This document shows, in pieces, positions 55,656 through 64,000 of a stretch of 64,000 nt of DNA; position 1 is the first letter of the stretch; each line of letters opens with the position of its first letter. This DNA is from Boesenbergia rotunda. Taxonomy: Eukaryota > Streptophyta > Magnoliopsida > Zingiberales > Zingiberaceae. The DNA lies in contig JAGFNQ010008734.1 of the NCBI GenBank assembly GCA_024364735.1, positions 248,001 to 312,000 on the forward strand, in the 5' to 3' direction. A model generated the notes under the pieces. That model ran no database searches and was not told the origin of the DNA. It saw only the letters and a list, made by a program, of their open reading frames with translations. The position numbers were made by a program, and so were the translations under genes.

Positions 55656-55948
55656 GCCCACGAGTGGCCGACTTTGAAAGAAGGTGCAAGCCACTGAATT
55701 TGATTATTACGATCAACAGCTTCACGATTACGATTGATCACGTTGTGACCAGGAATTGTGCCTCGATGCATTCTTTGATTGTTTTCTTCGTTGAGATAAT
55801 TCAAGATAATTTGATTATTGGTAGAAATCACCTGAGAGATCAATTGTTGTCTTACACCAAACTGTCTTGCACCAAACACCTCTGCATAGTTATCATCATT
55901 AGAGCTTGAAGATGATAAATTTGATAAACCTTCATTGTTGTTATCCAT
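55656..55948 (-). pseudogene. PIF/Harbinger transposase N-terminal fragment
   Basis: The minus-strand ATG at 55948 begins MDNNNEGLSNLSSSSSNDD and continues to HRGTIPGHNVINRNREA, which resembles the RGSxPGRxxINRxRE stretch of plant Harbinger (HARBI1-like) nuclease transposases. It is cut off near 55656 by the Tat remnant. 55949-56190 has repeated GACGTGACCTA/ATGACATG-CCTAACAATGAACA phrases and no coding sequence. Confidence 0.55.
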
Positions 55949-56190
55949 TTTTGGAGATAACTGAATGAATGAGGTATATGTTGCTTATGGGTATTCATAA
56001 TGTAAGTTATATCTACACTTTTCTTAATTTTTCACATATGACGTGACCTAATAATGAACATATTGGGATAAAAATTGCATAGATGACATGACACAACAAT
56101 GACAATATCAGGGCAAGTTGGCAAGGCGACGTGACCTACCACTAAACACATTTTTTATGTGCAGATGACATGGCCTAACAATGAACACAT

Positions 56191-56309
56191 TTGTGTTGGA
56201 CCTTGGATGGCTAGAGAGGGGGGGTGTGAATAGCCAGACACAAAAATCTTCTCGCTTCTTTGAAGTCTTTCTGCGATTAGGTTAGCTACGGAAGAAAACA
56301 AGCAGAAAG
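56191..56309. mobile_element. Short SIRE-like LTR edge fragment
   Basis: TGTTGGACC followed by AGAGAGGGGGGGTGTGAATAG is the inverted U5 end seen in the SIRE-like LTRs here (compare 62546 and 6561). Only about 120 bp remain before the copia LTR at 56310. Confidence 0.45.
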
Positions 56310-58552
56310 TGTTGGGACCGGGTGCATGTTGACATGGATGCGGGTTCGTAATTTTAAAATTAATTACGTGCAGCGGAAGGTTTAGCATAAATAATTTCTC
56401 AAATTATTTAACCACACATCTAAGCATGCAATTTTATCTTGTGTAGACATGATCATATATTTAAAATTTTACAGAAACGTAAACTAATTTACGTATTACC
56501 TCGCGTAACTCGAAGGAAGGGACGAGATCCAACCGTAAGCATCCCTTGGAAGCTCCGCCTCTATTCGCGTCCACGCCGAGTATCTTCGGGATGACATCGC
56601 AAAGCCACGAGTTTCATGTTCTCGAGAACTACTAGATTCTCCGAGAACGTGACAAGAAAAACCAAGAGAGAAGTCGGAACACTAACCATAAAAGGATGGC
56701 CGGAATCAAAATTCTGGTGAAGCAAATGAAGAGGCTTGCGGCAAAAAAGATCCATGCGGCAAACTCTAATTCCGGCAGCACCTTCTTCCGGCCAAGAGAT
56801 GGTCGGAGCTTCCTTCTCCGGCAGCAGGTGGTGGTCGGCAGGGAAAGGGCAGGGGCGACCGGTTGGTGCTCCTTCTTGGGGATGGTTTGGCGCACGGCAA
56901 GAAGGGGAGAAGAGAAGGAGAGACAGAGAGGGAGAGAGCCTATGCCTTCATCTCTTCGATTATTTTCCAAGCCTTGCCTTGGATCCTTTATATAGTAGCC
57001 TCTCAATCATCAAGCCTCTCAAATATGGAATAACTTATTCCATCTTGCCAAGTTTGATTTTATATCATGGTTAAAATCATATTTTAATTCATGATAAAAA
57101 TCAATCAAGTCTCTTCTCTTCTATGGAATAAATTTCCTTATCATGGTAAATCAATCCATTATTGATTTTATAAAATAAACCAATCCATGGTTCATTTTAA
57201 TTTCCATGAAGAAATAAACCAAACCTTGGTTTATTATAAAATAAACCACACTTGGTTTATTTTATAAATTGATCCAAAAACTTGGTTCTCTCCCTTTGTT
57301 GTGGCCGACCAAGCAAAGAGGATGGAGGCCCTCTTTGGCCGGCCCATCCTAGCCACGCCCCAATGAATTAAACTTATTTAATTCATCTATTAAGTCTTCA
57401 AAAGACTTAGCCATTTTACGCTTCCGATGCGTCTCTGAAAAATTCAGATTCGACTTATCGTTTGGCTCAACCAAACCTAATCTCTCTTGATTGGAAAATC
57501 CAATTTTCAACTCGTTTTAAATCCCTCGGATTACTCGTAGTGCGTGTGACTAAATAGGCTTTCGATTTATGTTGGTCGACTATAATTAATCAATCATAGA
57601 ATGATCATGAGTGGCACCTAGTAGTGCATCATGATCCCCAATTAATCGAAAGATCAACAGTTGACCTCAGAAATAATTTTGAAACCCTTCAGCAACTATA
57701 ATGAATCGTTCCCCATTCCCTTCACCATCTTATACTCACTTGGTTCAGGACATGGTCTATATGTGTCAGTCCCCACTAGGCTGACTACGTCACACCTATC
57801 CCAAGTAACGTTTTCTCATCCTACGGATTCTAATTACTCTCATGTATTTAAGAGATTCAAACTCTGAACATGTCATGCTCAGGCCAGAGCCTTCGAGTAA
57901 CAATCCGACGATAGGTCTCGGGTATACATCTCCTCGCAAGGAGTGGTGAATCCTTTGTAGGTTGTTCAAACATCTTCGGGCACTTCGGCTTATACCCAAT
58001 CATCCTGGGTCCACACCTCCTTGGAGATGCTTGCTTAAGATGTCAATGTATAAGTCTCCATGACCAAGATGACTTGAACACCGCAAGTCAAAGGATCATC
58101 GCACTTAAGCTGCAGTAAGAACTTCACTGACATATCTATATGTAGACTACCATATGAAGTTTTACAGCCAGTCACTCCAATCAACTAATTCCCTTAACTA
58201 GCATTCATGTTTATCTCCGGACATCTCAATGTCACCAGCCAGTGAGAATCAGCTGATTAGAGAATAACCCATGCTAGTCTCAACAGAATTGATAGTGCCC
58301 GTATTTATCAATTCATCGACTAGGGACAATTTCAATACTTCACAATTACACATGTAGAGATAATCACTAGTTGTGAATTCATCACAAATTCTCTCATGTT
58401 GTGAATTGTATTGTGGACATTCAGTAAATTGGTTTAAGATCTAAATCAAATACACAAACATGTATACTCAAATAGTGAATATTCATTTATTAAAATAAAT
58501 GATTACAATTATAAGGCGATTGCCTTAGGACACTTCTCTCATATCACTAACA
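56310..58552 (-). mobile_element. Copia LTR (3' LTR), 2,243 bp
   Basis: TGTTGGGACCGG at 56310 to CACTAACA at 58552, the same family as the solo LTR in the Tat integrase. On the minus strand the internal RNase H frame ends 15 bp from a polypurine stretch (AAGTGGGAGTTTG, complement of 58550-58562), so this is the element's 3' LTR. No independent gene is seen inside. Confidence 0.85.
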
Positions 58553-58566
58553 AACTCCCACTTGGC

Positions 58567-59556
58567 CTAATGCCAATCGCTACGGTACCCAATACCACAG
58601 GCTCTAACATGACCCTCAAACTTGCTTTGAGGCAAGGCCTTAATTAAAGGATCCGCTAAATTCCTTTTATTGGGAATTTTCTCAATTTGTATATCATTCC
58701 TACTTATAATCTCTCTGATCAGATGATAGCGACGAAGCACATGTTTGGATCGCTGATGAGACCTTGGTTCCTTCGCTTGTGCAATAGCTCCATTGTTGTC
58801 ACAGTAAACCGGTATTGCTTCATCAATGGTTGGAACCACACCAAGTTCTGAGACAAACTTCTTGATCTAGACTACTTCCTTTGCTGCTTCTGAAGCTGCA
58901 ATATATTCCGCTTCCGTGGTAGAATCCGCTACGGTGTCTAGCTTGGAACTCTTCCAACTTACTGCGTCTCCATTCAAAATAAATACGTATCTGGACTGAG
59001 ATTTGCAGTCATCCTTATCTGTCTGGAAACTGACATCTGTATACCCAAGTATTACCATATCACCTTCTCCATATATTAGGAACACATCCTTAGTACTTCA
59101 TAATTACTTGAGGATTATCTTGACAGCCGCCCAATGATTCATTCCTGGATCAGACTGGTATCTGCTTGTGACGCTCAGAGCATACGATACATCGGGCCTA
59201 GTACATAACATAGCATACATGATAGATCCTATCGCGGATGCATAAGGAATTTTAATCATGCAAATCCTCTCGTTTTCTGTGCATGGACACATAGACTTCG
59301 AAAGTTTGATCCCATGCCTGATGGGAAGGTAACCTTTCTTGGATTCTGACATGCTAAACCATTCTAGCACTCGGTCTATATATGTAGACTGCAAAAGACC
59401 AAGCAATCATTTTGATCTATCTCTATAGATTCTAATCCCAAGGATATAGGTTGCTTCTCCCAAGTCTTTCATGGAGAAAGTTTTGGACAATCAAATTTTA
59501 ACTGACTATAAGATTGATATATCGTTTCTTATAAGTAACATGCCATCGACATATAA
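58567..59556 (-). pseudogene. Copia RT end and RNase H remnant
   Basis: Three minus-strand blocks follow in order. 59104-59406 is the RT C-terminal part with YASAIGSIMYAMLCTRPDVSYAL. 58867-59085 is the RNase H start, GYTDVSFQTDKDD, with STTEAEYIAASEAAKE. 58567-58839 has the RNase H end, PVYCDNNGAIAQAKEP and HQRSKHVLRRYH. The RT upstream stops at 59557 right at the active-site motif, which reads YVDG rather than YVDD, where another element inserted. Stops between the blocks make it inactive. Confidence 0.88.
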
Positions 59557-59673
59557 TGTTGATGCAGTCTGGCCCTGATTGTTGTTTTGGTGTTGACACC
59601 GATTTTAGTTTAGGTGGATGATTATTGATGATGGTCAAGTCCTGATCGGGGATCAGGCATGGTGTTGGAAAAT

Positions 59674-60050
59674 CCTAACCTGGGAGGTTAGGTGTTGAAA
59701 ATCCTAGCTTGGAGGGCTAGGTGTGTGAAAAGTCCTAATTCGGAAGAGGTGGGTGAAAAGTCCTAGCTTGGAGGGCTAGGTGAAAAGTCCTAACTTAGAG
59801 GGTTAGGTGCAAATTTCCATCTTAGAGAATTAGGTGAAAAAGTCCTGGCTTGGAGGGTCAGGTCCTAGCTTGGAGGGCTAGGTTTGGAAAAGTCCTAATT
59901 CGGAAGGGTTTGGTGAAAAGTCCTAGCTTAGAGGGCTAGGTGAAAAGTCCTAACTTGGAGGGTTAGATGCAAATTCCCAACGTGGAGAGTTAGGTGAAAA
60001 ATCCTTAGCTTGGAGGGCTAAGGTGGATGAAAACTTAGCTTGGAGGGCTA
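59674..60050 (+). repeat. Array of short hairpins with covarying arms
   Basis: About ten units of the form AAGTCC-NNN-spacer-NNN-GG. Arms differ between units but stay complementary: CCTAGC/GCTAGG, CCTAAC/GTTAGG, CCTAACC/GGTTAGG, CCTTAGC/GCTAAGG and one G-U version CCTGGC/GTCAGG. The spacer is mostly TTGGAGG. Confidence 0.85.
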
Positions 60051-60059
60051 GGTTTGAGT

Positions 60060-60730
60060 CCCTGGATCGGTCTAGTGACCGATCAGGGAATCTGGCACGC
60101 TGCTCCTTCGTGGATCGGTCTGGTGACCGATCCAGCGATGACTGATCGGTCTAGTGACCGATCAGGGAGCACACAGTGAGGTTGGGAACCTACTGTGCTG
60201 CTCCTAATCGATCTGGTGACCGATCAGGGAGTATGCGTTTCACCCACTGACTGGATCCTGATCGGTCTGGTGACCGATCAGGGAGTAGACAGTGAGGTTG
60301 AGTTCCCGTGCGGATCTGCACCTGATCAGTCCGGTGACCGATCATGATCACTTTGCGGATCGTTCTGGTGAACGATCCAGCTTCGCGGGTTCCTCACTAA
60401 GATCAATCAGGACGGTGCCTGATCGGTCTGGTGATGATCTGATCAGACTGATGACCGATCAGGAGACCCCCTGATCGGTCAGTTGACCGATCAGAAGGCT
60501 TAGGCTGAGAAACTAAAAAATCGCCCGATATAAGGGTGGATCGGTCCGGTGAACGATCCACAACCTGGGATCGGTCTGGTGACCGGTTCAGGAGAATCTC
60601 AAAGAAATCACGATTTCTGATTGAGCGTTGGGGATCGATCAGGACGGAGCCTGATCGGTCTGAACCCAGCCTGATCGGTCTGGTGACCGATCAGGAGGCT
60701 CTTTGATCGGTCCGGTGATCGATCACTTTA
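60060..60730 (+). repeat. Array of GATCGGTC-N4-GACCGATC inverted repeats
   Basis: More than ten units, usually with TGGT or TAGT in the centre (for example near 60065, 60113, 60144, 60259, 60470, 60668, 60706). One unit near 60356 reads GATCGTTC-TGGT-GAACGATC, changed on both arms. One near 60475 has the short centre AGTT with longer arms. Confidence 0.9.
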
Positions 60731-61226
60731 ATTCAAATTGCACTGTCAGACGCTCTGATCGTGCCTGATCATATCCGATTCGCTACTGTTGGCTTCTGAT
60801 ATTAGATTTATTGTGTGATATACTGCTCTAACAGTCTGATTAAGCTGCAGGTGACAGGGGAGGATTCAAACACTCAAGGAGAGTCAATGGAGAACTTTCC
60901 TTGGAGCGGGTTTGTCCATTTTTCCATCTTAAGTTGCAACGGCCGAGCTGCAGACTGGAGCTGAGACTGGAGCTTGGCTGAGGGAAGCTCAGGGAGTCCA
61001 GGGATAGCTCAGTGGTAGCTGGCGTTGGCAGATGAGTAGCTAGGAGCTGCAGGGATGGTGTTATCTGATGCTTGGTGGAGAAACAAAATGAGAAGAAGAC
61101 TTCGGCTGAAGTAGAGAAGTGTTCGACAGTTTTCTATATTGAGTTTGCTGAAGTTCTTGCTGCGCCTTGTGTTTCTCCACAACTTGCTTGCTGTGTTCTT
61201 GAAGTCTTCACCCGTTCCATTGCTTG

Positions 61227-61850
61227 ATGCTCTACGGGATGCATCAGCAGTTAGATTTTGATCCAGTGGCTTCGGTCTATTTCTCTATTATTGTCCATAG
61301 TCTGCCGACCACCCAGTCAGTCTACATGCCATTTGGCCATATCATCACTGCCTGGCTGGAGTCAGTTGGTATAGACGTTTCACAGGGCTGCATTGTACCC
61401 ATGGTTCGACAAGACTGCCGTCTGGACCGTCGCATGCTTGCTCAGTCCGGCATTGTTCTCGGACCCCAGGGGTTGAGGTGGAAGGATCACAGATGTGAGG
61501 GGGAGTTACCGAGAGCAGTTCATGAACAGGAGCTGGCAGCTGATACTGCAGATTATGACGAGTGGGCTCCTGACCTACACTGGCAGGTTGCGGAGATAGA
61601 GCGTATGATGGAGCACGAGTTGCATATCTCCGAGCTCTGGCGACAGGAGGTCAGCTCAGAGTGTCAGTCTTTCGATCGCCGTATCAATGCTCTAGCATCT
61701 GATGTCTCTGCGATCAGCTCATTCCAGGACACTTGGTATGAGGAGTGGTACCATCATGCCTATCATGGTGGTGGGTCCCCCAGCGTTCCTCTACCAGGGG
61801 ATGTTATCTACATTACTGATTCCTCAGACGATGGCCTTGCCGGGGATTGA
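61227..61850 (+). CDS. Accessory ORF of the SIRE-like element ('putative plant transposon protein' type)
   Basis: ATG 61227 to TGA 61848-61850 gives 207 aa. Near residue 37 it has YMPFGHIITAWLESVGIDVS, similar to the LPYGMLLTxIFExFGVDLS motif of the plant transposon-protein domain (PF20167-like) found in extra ORFs of LTR elements. The C-terminal half is charged and probably helical (EIERMMEHELHISELWRQEV), ending in an Asp/Ser tail. There is no signal peptide or membrane segment. It is intact while gag and pol are missing. Function unknown. Confidence 0.6.
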   Translation: MLYGMHQQLDFDPVASVYFSIIVHSLPTTQSVYMPFGHIITAWLESVGIDVSQGCIVPMVRQDCRLDRRMLAQSGIVLGPQGLRWKDHRCEGELPRAVHEQELAADTADYDEWAPDLHWQVAEIERMMEHELHISELWRQEVSSECQSFDRRINALASDVSAISSFQDTWYEEWYHHAYHGGGSPSVPLPGDVIYITDSSDDGLAGD

Positions 61851-62369
61851 TACCATTACCTTTTATGATGAGTGTCATACTTGTTTGTATTTTGATCTTG
61901 ATGCATATGTCTTGCATCTTGTTATTTCTCTGAATGTTTTTATGACTTAGACTTTCTGACTTTGATGCATGTCTATTTTACTCTAGTATGCTTATTGTTG
62001 ATGCTATGCTCTCTGCGTATTTGCTCCATAGCTATGTTCATGCTTATGATGTCATGTACATATGATACATATGCTTGTTTTGTCATGCTTTATCTTACTG
62101 TCATATATATTCATATGCTTATCAAAAATCAAATTGTTGTTGGTTTGGGATACCCCTAGGGTTGAGGGGGAGTTGGTTTGAACTTAACAGCACTTCTAGA
62201 CCCCTTTTTAGTATTCGACAAAGGGGGAGAGAGTGTTGGTTGGTTAAGTTTAGGATGATCATGTTGTAGGGGGAGGATCTGGATTCCCCTATAATTCTAA
62301 ATTTTGAAAAACTTGATTGAGAATCCCTAAACTTAAAATCGGGTTGTCAAATAACAAAAAGGGGGAGAT
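61851..62369 (+). other. 3' noncoding part of the SIRE-like element with polypurine tract
   Basis: AT-rich noncoding DNA with two G-rich purine tracts: AAAGGGGGAGAG near 62220, probably an old or secondary PPT, and AAAAAGGGGGAGAT at 62356-62369 directly before the LTR. Confidence 0.7.
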
Positions 62370-62961
62370 TGTTGATGCAGTCTGGCCCTGATTGTTGTTT
62401 TGGTGTTGACACCAATTTTAGTTTAGGTGGATGATTATTGATGATGGTCAAGTCCTGATCGGGGATCAGGTATGGTGTTGAAAAATCCTAACCTGGGAGG
62501 TTAGGTGTTGAAAATCCTAGCTTGGAGGGCTAGGTGTGTGAAAAGTGTTGGATCGAGAAATGCGAGAGAGGGGGGGTGAATGTCGCAATTCGTTCGGATT
62601 TAAAAGAGCAAGTGCACAGCGGAATAAAATAGAGTAAAACAACGCTAACACGATCGTCTTACTTGGTTCGGAGCCTAGGTCGACTCCTACTCCAAGGCCC
62701 ACGGTCGTTGATCGTTTTCTGCGGGCAATTCTATAAGTTCGCAAAGTTTACAAATAGATTTTACAATAAGGCAGAATAGTAAACTTTAAATACAGAGCTC
62801 TTTGTTACCGACGTCCGGTGTAGATCAAAGTTTCGGAGCAGCAGGACGTCGTCAGCTTGAGTTGGAAGATCTCTGAAGCGTGTCGCGGAAGCAGAAGAGC
62901 GCAGAAGCGTCGAAGCAATTGATGTTCTTTGAAGAGGGTCGAGGCCCTCTTTATATAGGGC

Positions 62962-63325
62962 AGGGGGCGCCCGACATGCTCGGGGCGCCCCCCCACGTGG
63001 CTCTTGATCCGGTGATGCTCTAGTCAACGCTGATCTCGTTATCTTCGGGATTGTATTTGACTGGGGCGCCCGACGCGCACGGGGCGCCCGACGCGCACGG
63101 GGCGCCCGATTGACCGGTCAAACTTTATCACCGAGGCTTCGCGAGGGTGAGCTGCAGCCGCCTTCAGTGGCGTGGCACAGTGGGCGCCCGAGACACGCGG
63201 GGCGCCCGACATGCGGGGCGCCCGACACACGCGGGGCGCCCCCAATTGCGCTGCTGTTGGGGCGTTTACCTCTCTGCTGACTTTGGGTTGACTCTGGGGC
63301 GCCCGACATATCCGGGGCGCCCTAC
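62962..63325. repeat. GGGGCGCCC(GAC) palindrome array
   Basis: About eleven copies of GGGCGCCC, usually as GGGGCGCCCGACACGCG-like phrases, spaced 17-30 bp apart with two larger gaps. Confidence 0.9.
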
Positions 63326-63524
63326 TCAGCTACGGCCTCACTCCTTTGAGGCTGTCTGAGCTGCAGAAACACAGTCCTTCGGTCCTGCATCCAGGGTTAG
63401 TCCAAAACAGCAAATAATAAGTTAGTTAAAACAGCCTTAGCTGTCTTGGTTCTGACTTTGGATCTCCAAAATGGAGCCCTAGGTCGAACCGACGCCTAAT
63501 GTTCCCTCGAGGGGAACGCGTCCT

Positions 63525-63770
63525 CACCTACTCCTCTCGGGAGAGTTTTACCTGGTGCCAACCGGATCCTCCAGTTGGACTTTTGCCCAGCAGTCCTTCG
63601 CCAGGTCTTGAGTTACCAAGCTTCCCTTCGCTTGGTGCCTAGCAGCCCTTCGCTAGGTTTTTTCTTCTGGCAGCCCTTCGCCAGTGCCTAGCATTCCTTC
63701 GCTAGGGCTTGTCCTGTCTGGCAGTCCTTCGCCAGTGCCTAGCATTCCTTCACTAGGGCTTTTCCTGTAT
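63525..63770 (-). repeat. Hairpin array near the LTR start
   Basis: Units CTAGC-ATTCCTTC-GCTAG, CTGGC-AGTCCTTC-GCCAG, CTAGC-AGCCCTTC-GCTAG and ACCAAGC-TTCCCTTC-GCTTGGT. Arms vary but remain complementary around a nearly constant loop. On the LTR's own strand the flank reads AAGCCC...GG, as in the array at 59674-60050. Confidence 0.85.
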
Positions 63771-64000
63771 ACTCAAGAAACTCGTTAGACAACCATTAAC
63801 CCTTAACTTTTGAACCTTTTTGCCAATATCAAAACACAGGTTTGACTTGGGTGCATACTGCACCAACAATCTCCCCCTTTTTGATATATGGCAACCTAGT
63901 TCAAAAAGTTAAGGAAAAAAGTGCTGAATTTAAAATCCTAAGTTAGATTCCCTCCCCCTAGAAGAAATCTCCCCCTAGGTTTTTCAAAAACAGGTGGTGT

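Larger units (their letters stand above)
59557..62545 (+). mobile_element. SIRE-like element with hairpin-rich LTR and only an accessory ORF
   Basis: LTR starts TGTTGATGCAGTC at 59557 and again at 62370, the second preceded by the PPT AAAAAGGGGGAGAT (62356-62369). The first LTR carries a hairpin array (59674-60050), a GATCGGTC/GACCGATC array (60060-60730) and a TATA-like GATATAAGGG (60526). No PBS, gag or pol lies between them; the interior jumps to an accessory ORF. The 3' LTR is cut at 62545 by the next LTR. It inserted into copia RT; TATAA (59552-59556) should be the target duplication, but its partner is not visible. Confidence 0.75.
62546..63868 (-). mobile_element. 3' LTR of a SIRE-like element running off the window
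   Basis: 1,323 bp, with TGTTGGATCG at 62546 and CACCAACA at 63868. A minus-strand PPT (complement of 63869-63884, CTCCCCCTTTTT) adjoins it, so internal sequence continues rightward beyond 64000. It carries GGGGCGCCCG(A) repeats (62962-63325) and a hairpin array (63525-63770). A TATATAGGG near 62951 (complement CCCTATATA) is a promoter candidate. Open frames across it are repeat artefacts. Confidence 0.85.

Noticed and set aside
60292..60474. 60-codon plus-strand frame in the GATCGGTC array
   Set aside because: Repeat-derived frame with no family similarity.
62517..63359. Frames rich in Gly, Ala, Pro and Arg in the terminal LTR
   Set aside because: Produced by the GGGGCGCCCG repeats; LTR sequence, not coding.
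1..64000. tRNA or rRNA genes
   Set aside because: I looked for cloverleaf-like B-box sequences and rRNA-like stretches; only retrotransposon primer-binding sites and SINE heads were found.

Overview
This is a plant nuclear genome window. It has spliceosomal introns in plant-specific genes (MCA mechanosensitive Ca2+ permease, a DUF4378/TRM-type protein, a ROP GTPase relic), plant-type SINEs, hAT and CACTA transposons, and Ty1/copia and Ty3/gypsy (Tat lineage) elements nested several deep. I suspect a large-genome monocot, but nothing here proves the clade. Only about 8 kb is host gene; most of the rest is mobile DNA.

Layout. 1-1.0 kb: 3' end of a DUF4378 (TRM-like) gene, with a strong 64-nt hairpin just after its stop. 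1.7-2.5 kb: LTR-like gypsy fragment. 2.8-8.4 kb: rearranged SIRE-like copia elements on the minus strand, with a SINE. 8.67-13.78 kb: a complete hAT transposon (TIRs, 8-bp TSD, 865-aa transposase) carrying two captured exons of a CD2BP2/LIN1-like gene. 13.8-14.5 kb: truncated ROP GTPase pseudogene that has lost its start codon and P-loop. 15.37-22.21 kb: a complete seven-exon MCA gene on the minus strand (406 aa), with SINEs in introns 1 and 3. 23-24.4 kb: microsatellites and a 434-bp hAT MITE. 24.88-28.93 kb: a CACTA element carrying captured NOP58 exons.

30.1-51.3 kb: a 21.2-kb minus-strand Tat-lineage gypsy element (TSD AGTCT) with gag, protease, RT, two RNase H domains, integrase, two tandem-repeat blocks and an antisense extra ORF. 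A copia solo LTR (TSD GGCCT) sits inside its integrase gene, and a gag-only SIRE-like element sits inside that solo LTR with an odd 638-bp duplication of the flank. 52.8-55.7 kb: a second, decayed Tat fragment, followed by a PIF/Harbinger scrap. 56.3-59.6 kb: copia LTR plus RT/RNase H remnant, cut at the RT active site by a SIRE-like element (59.6-62.5 kb) that keeps only an intact extra ORF. 62.5-64 kb: 3' LTR of another SIRE-like element that runs off the window.

Most interesting signals. (1) Three different SIRE-like LTR families each carry, 100-450 bp from the LTR start, an array of short hairpins whose two arms change together. Each family also has its own array of a perfect palindrome (CAGTCGACTG; GATCGGTC/GACCGATC; GGGCGCCC). 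(2) Two DNA transposons each carry intron-containing pieces of host RNP-factor genes. (3) Every gag-pol nonsense codon I could judge in the Tat element is explained by C-to-T change of CAG, CAA or CGA.
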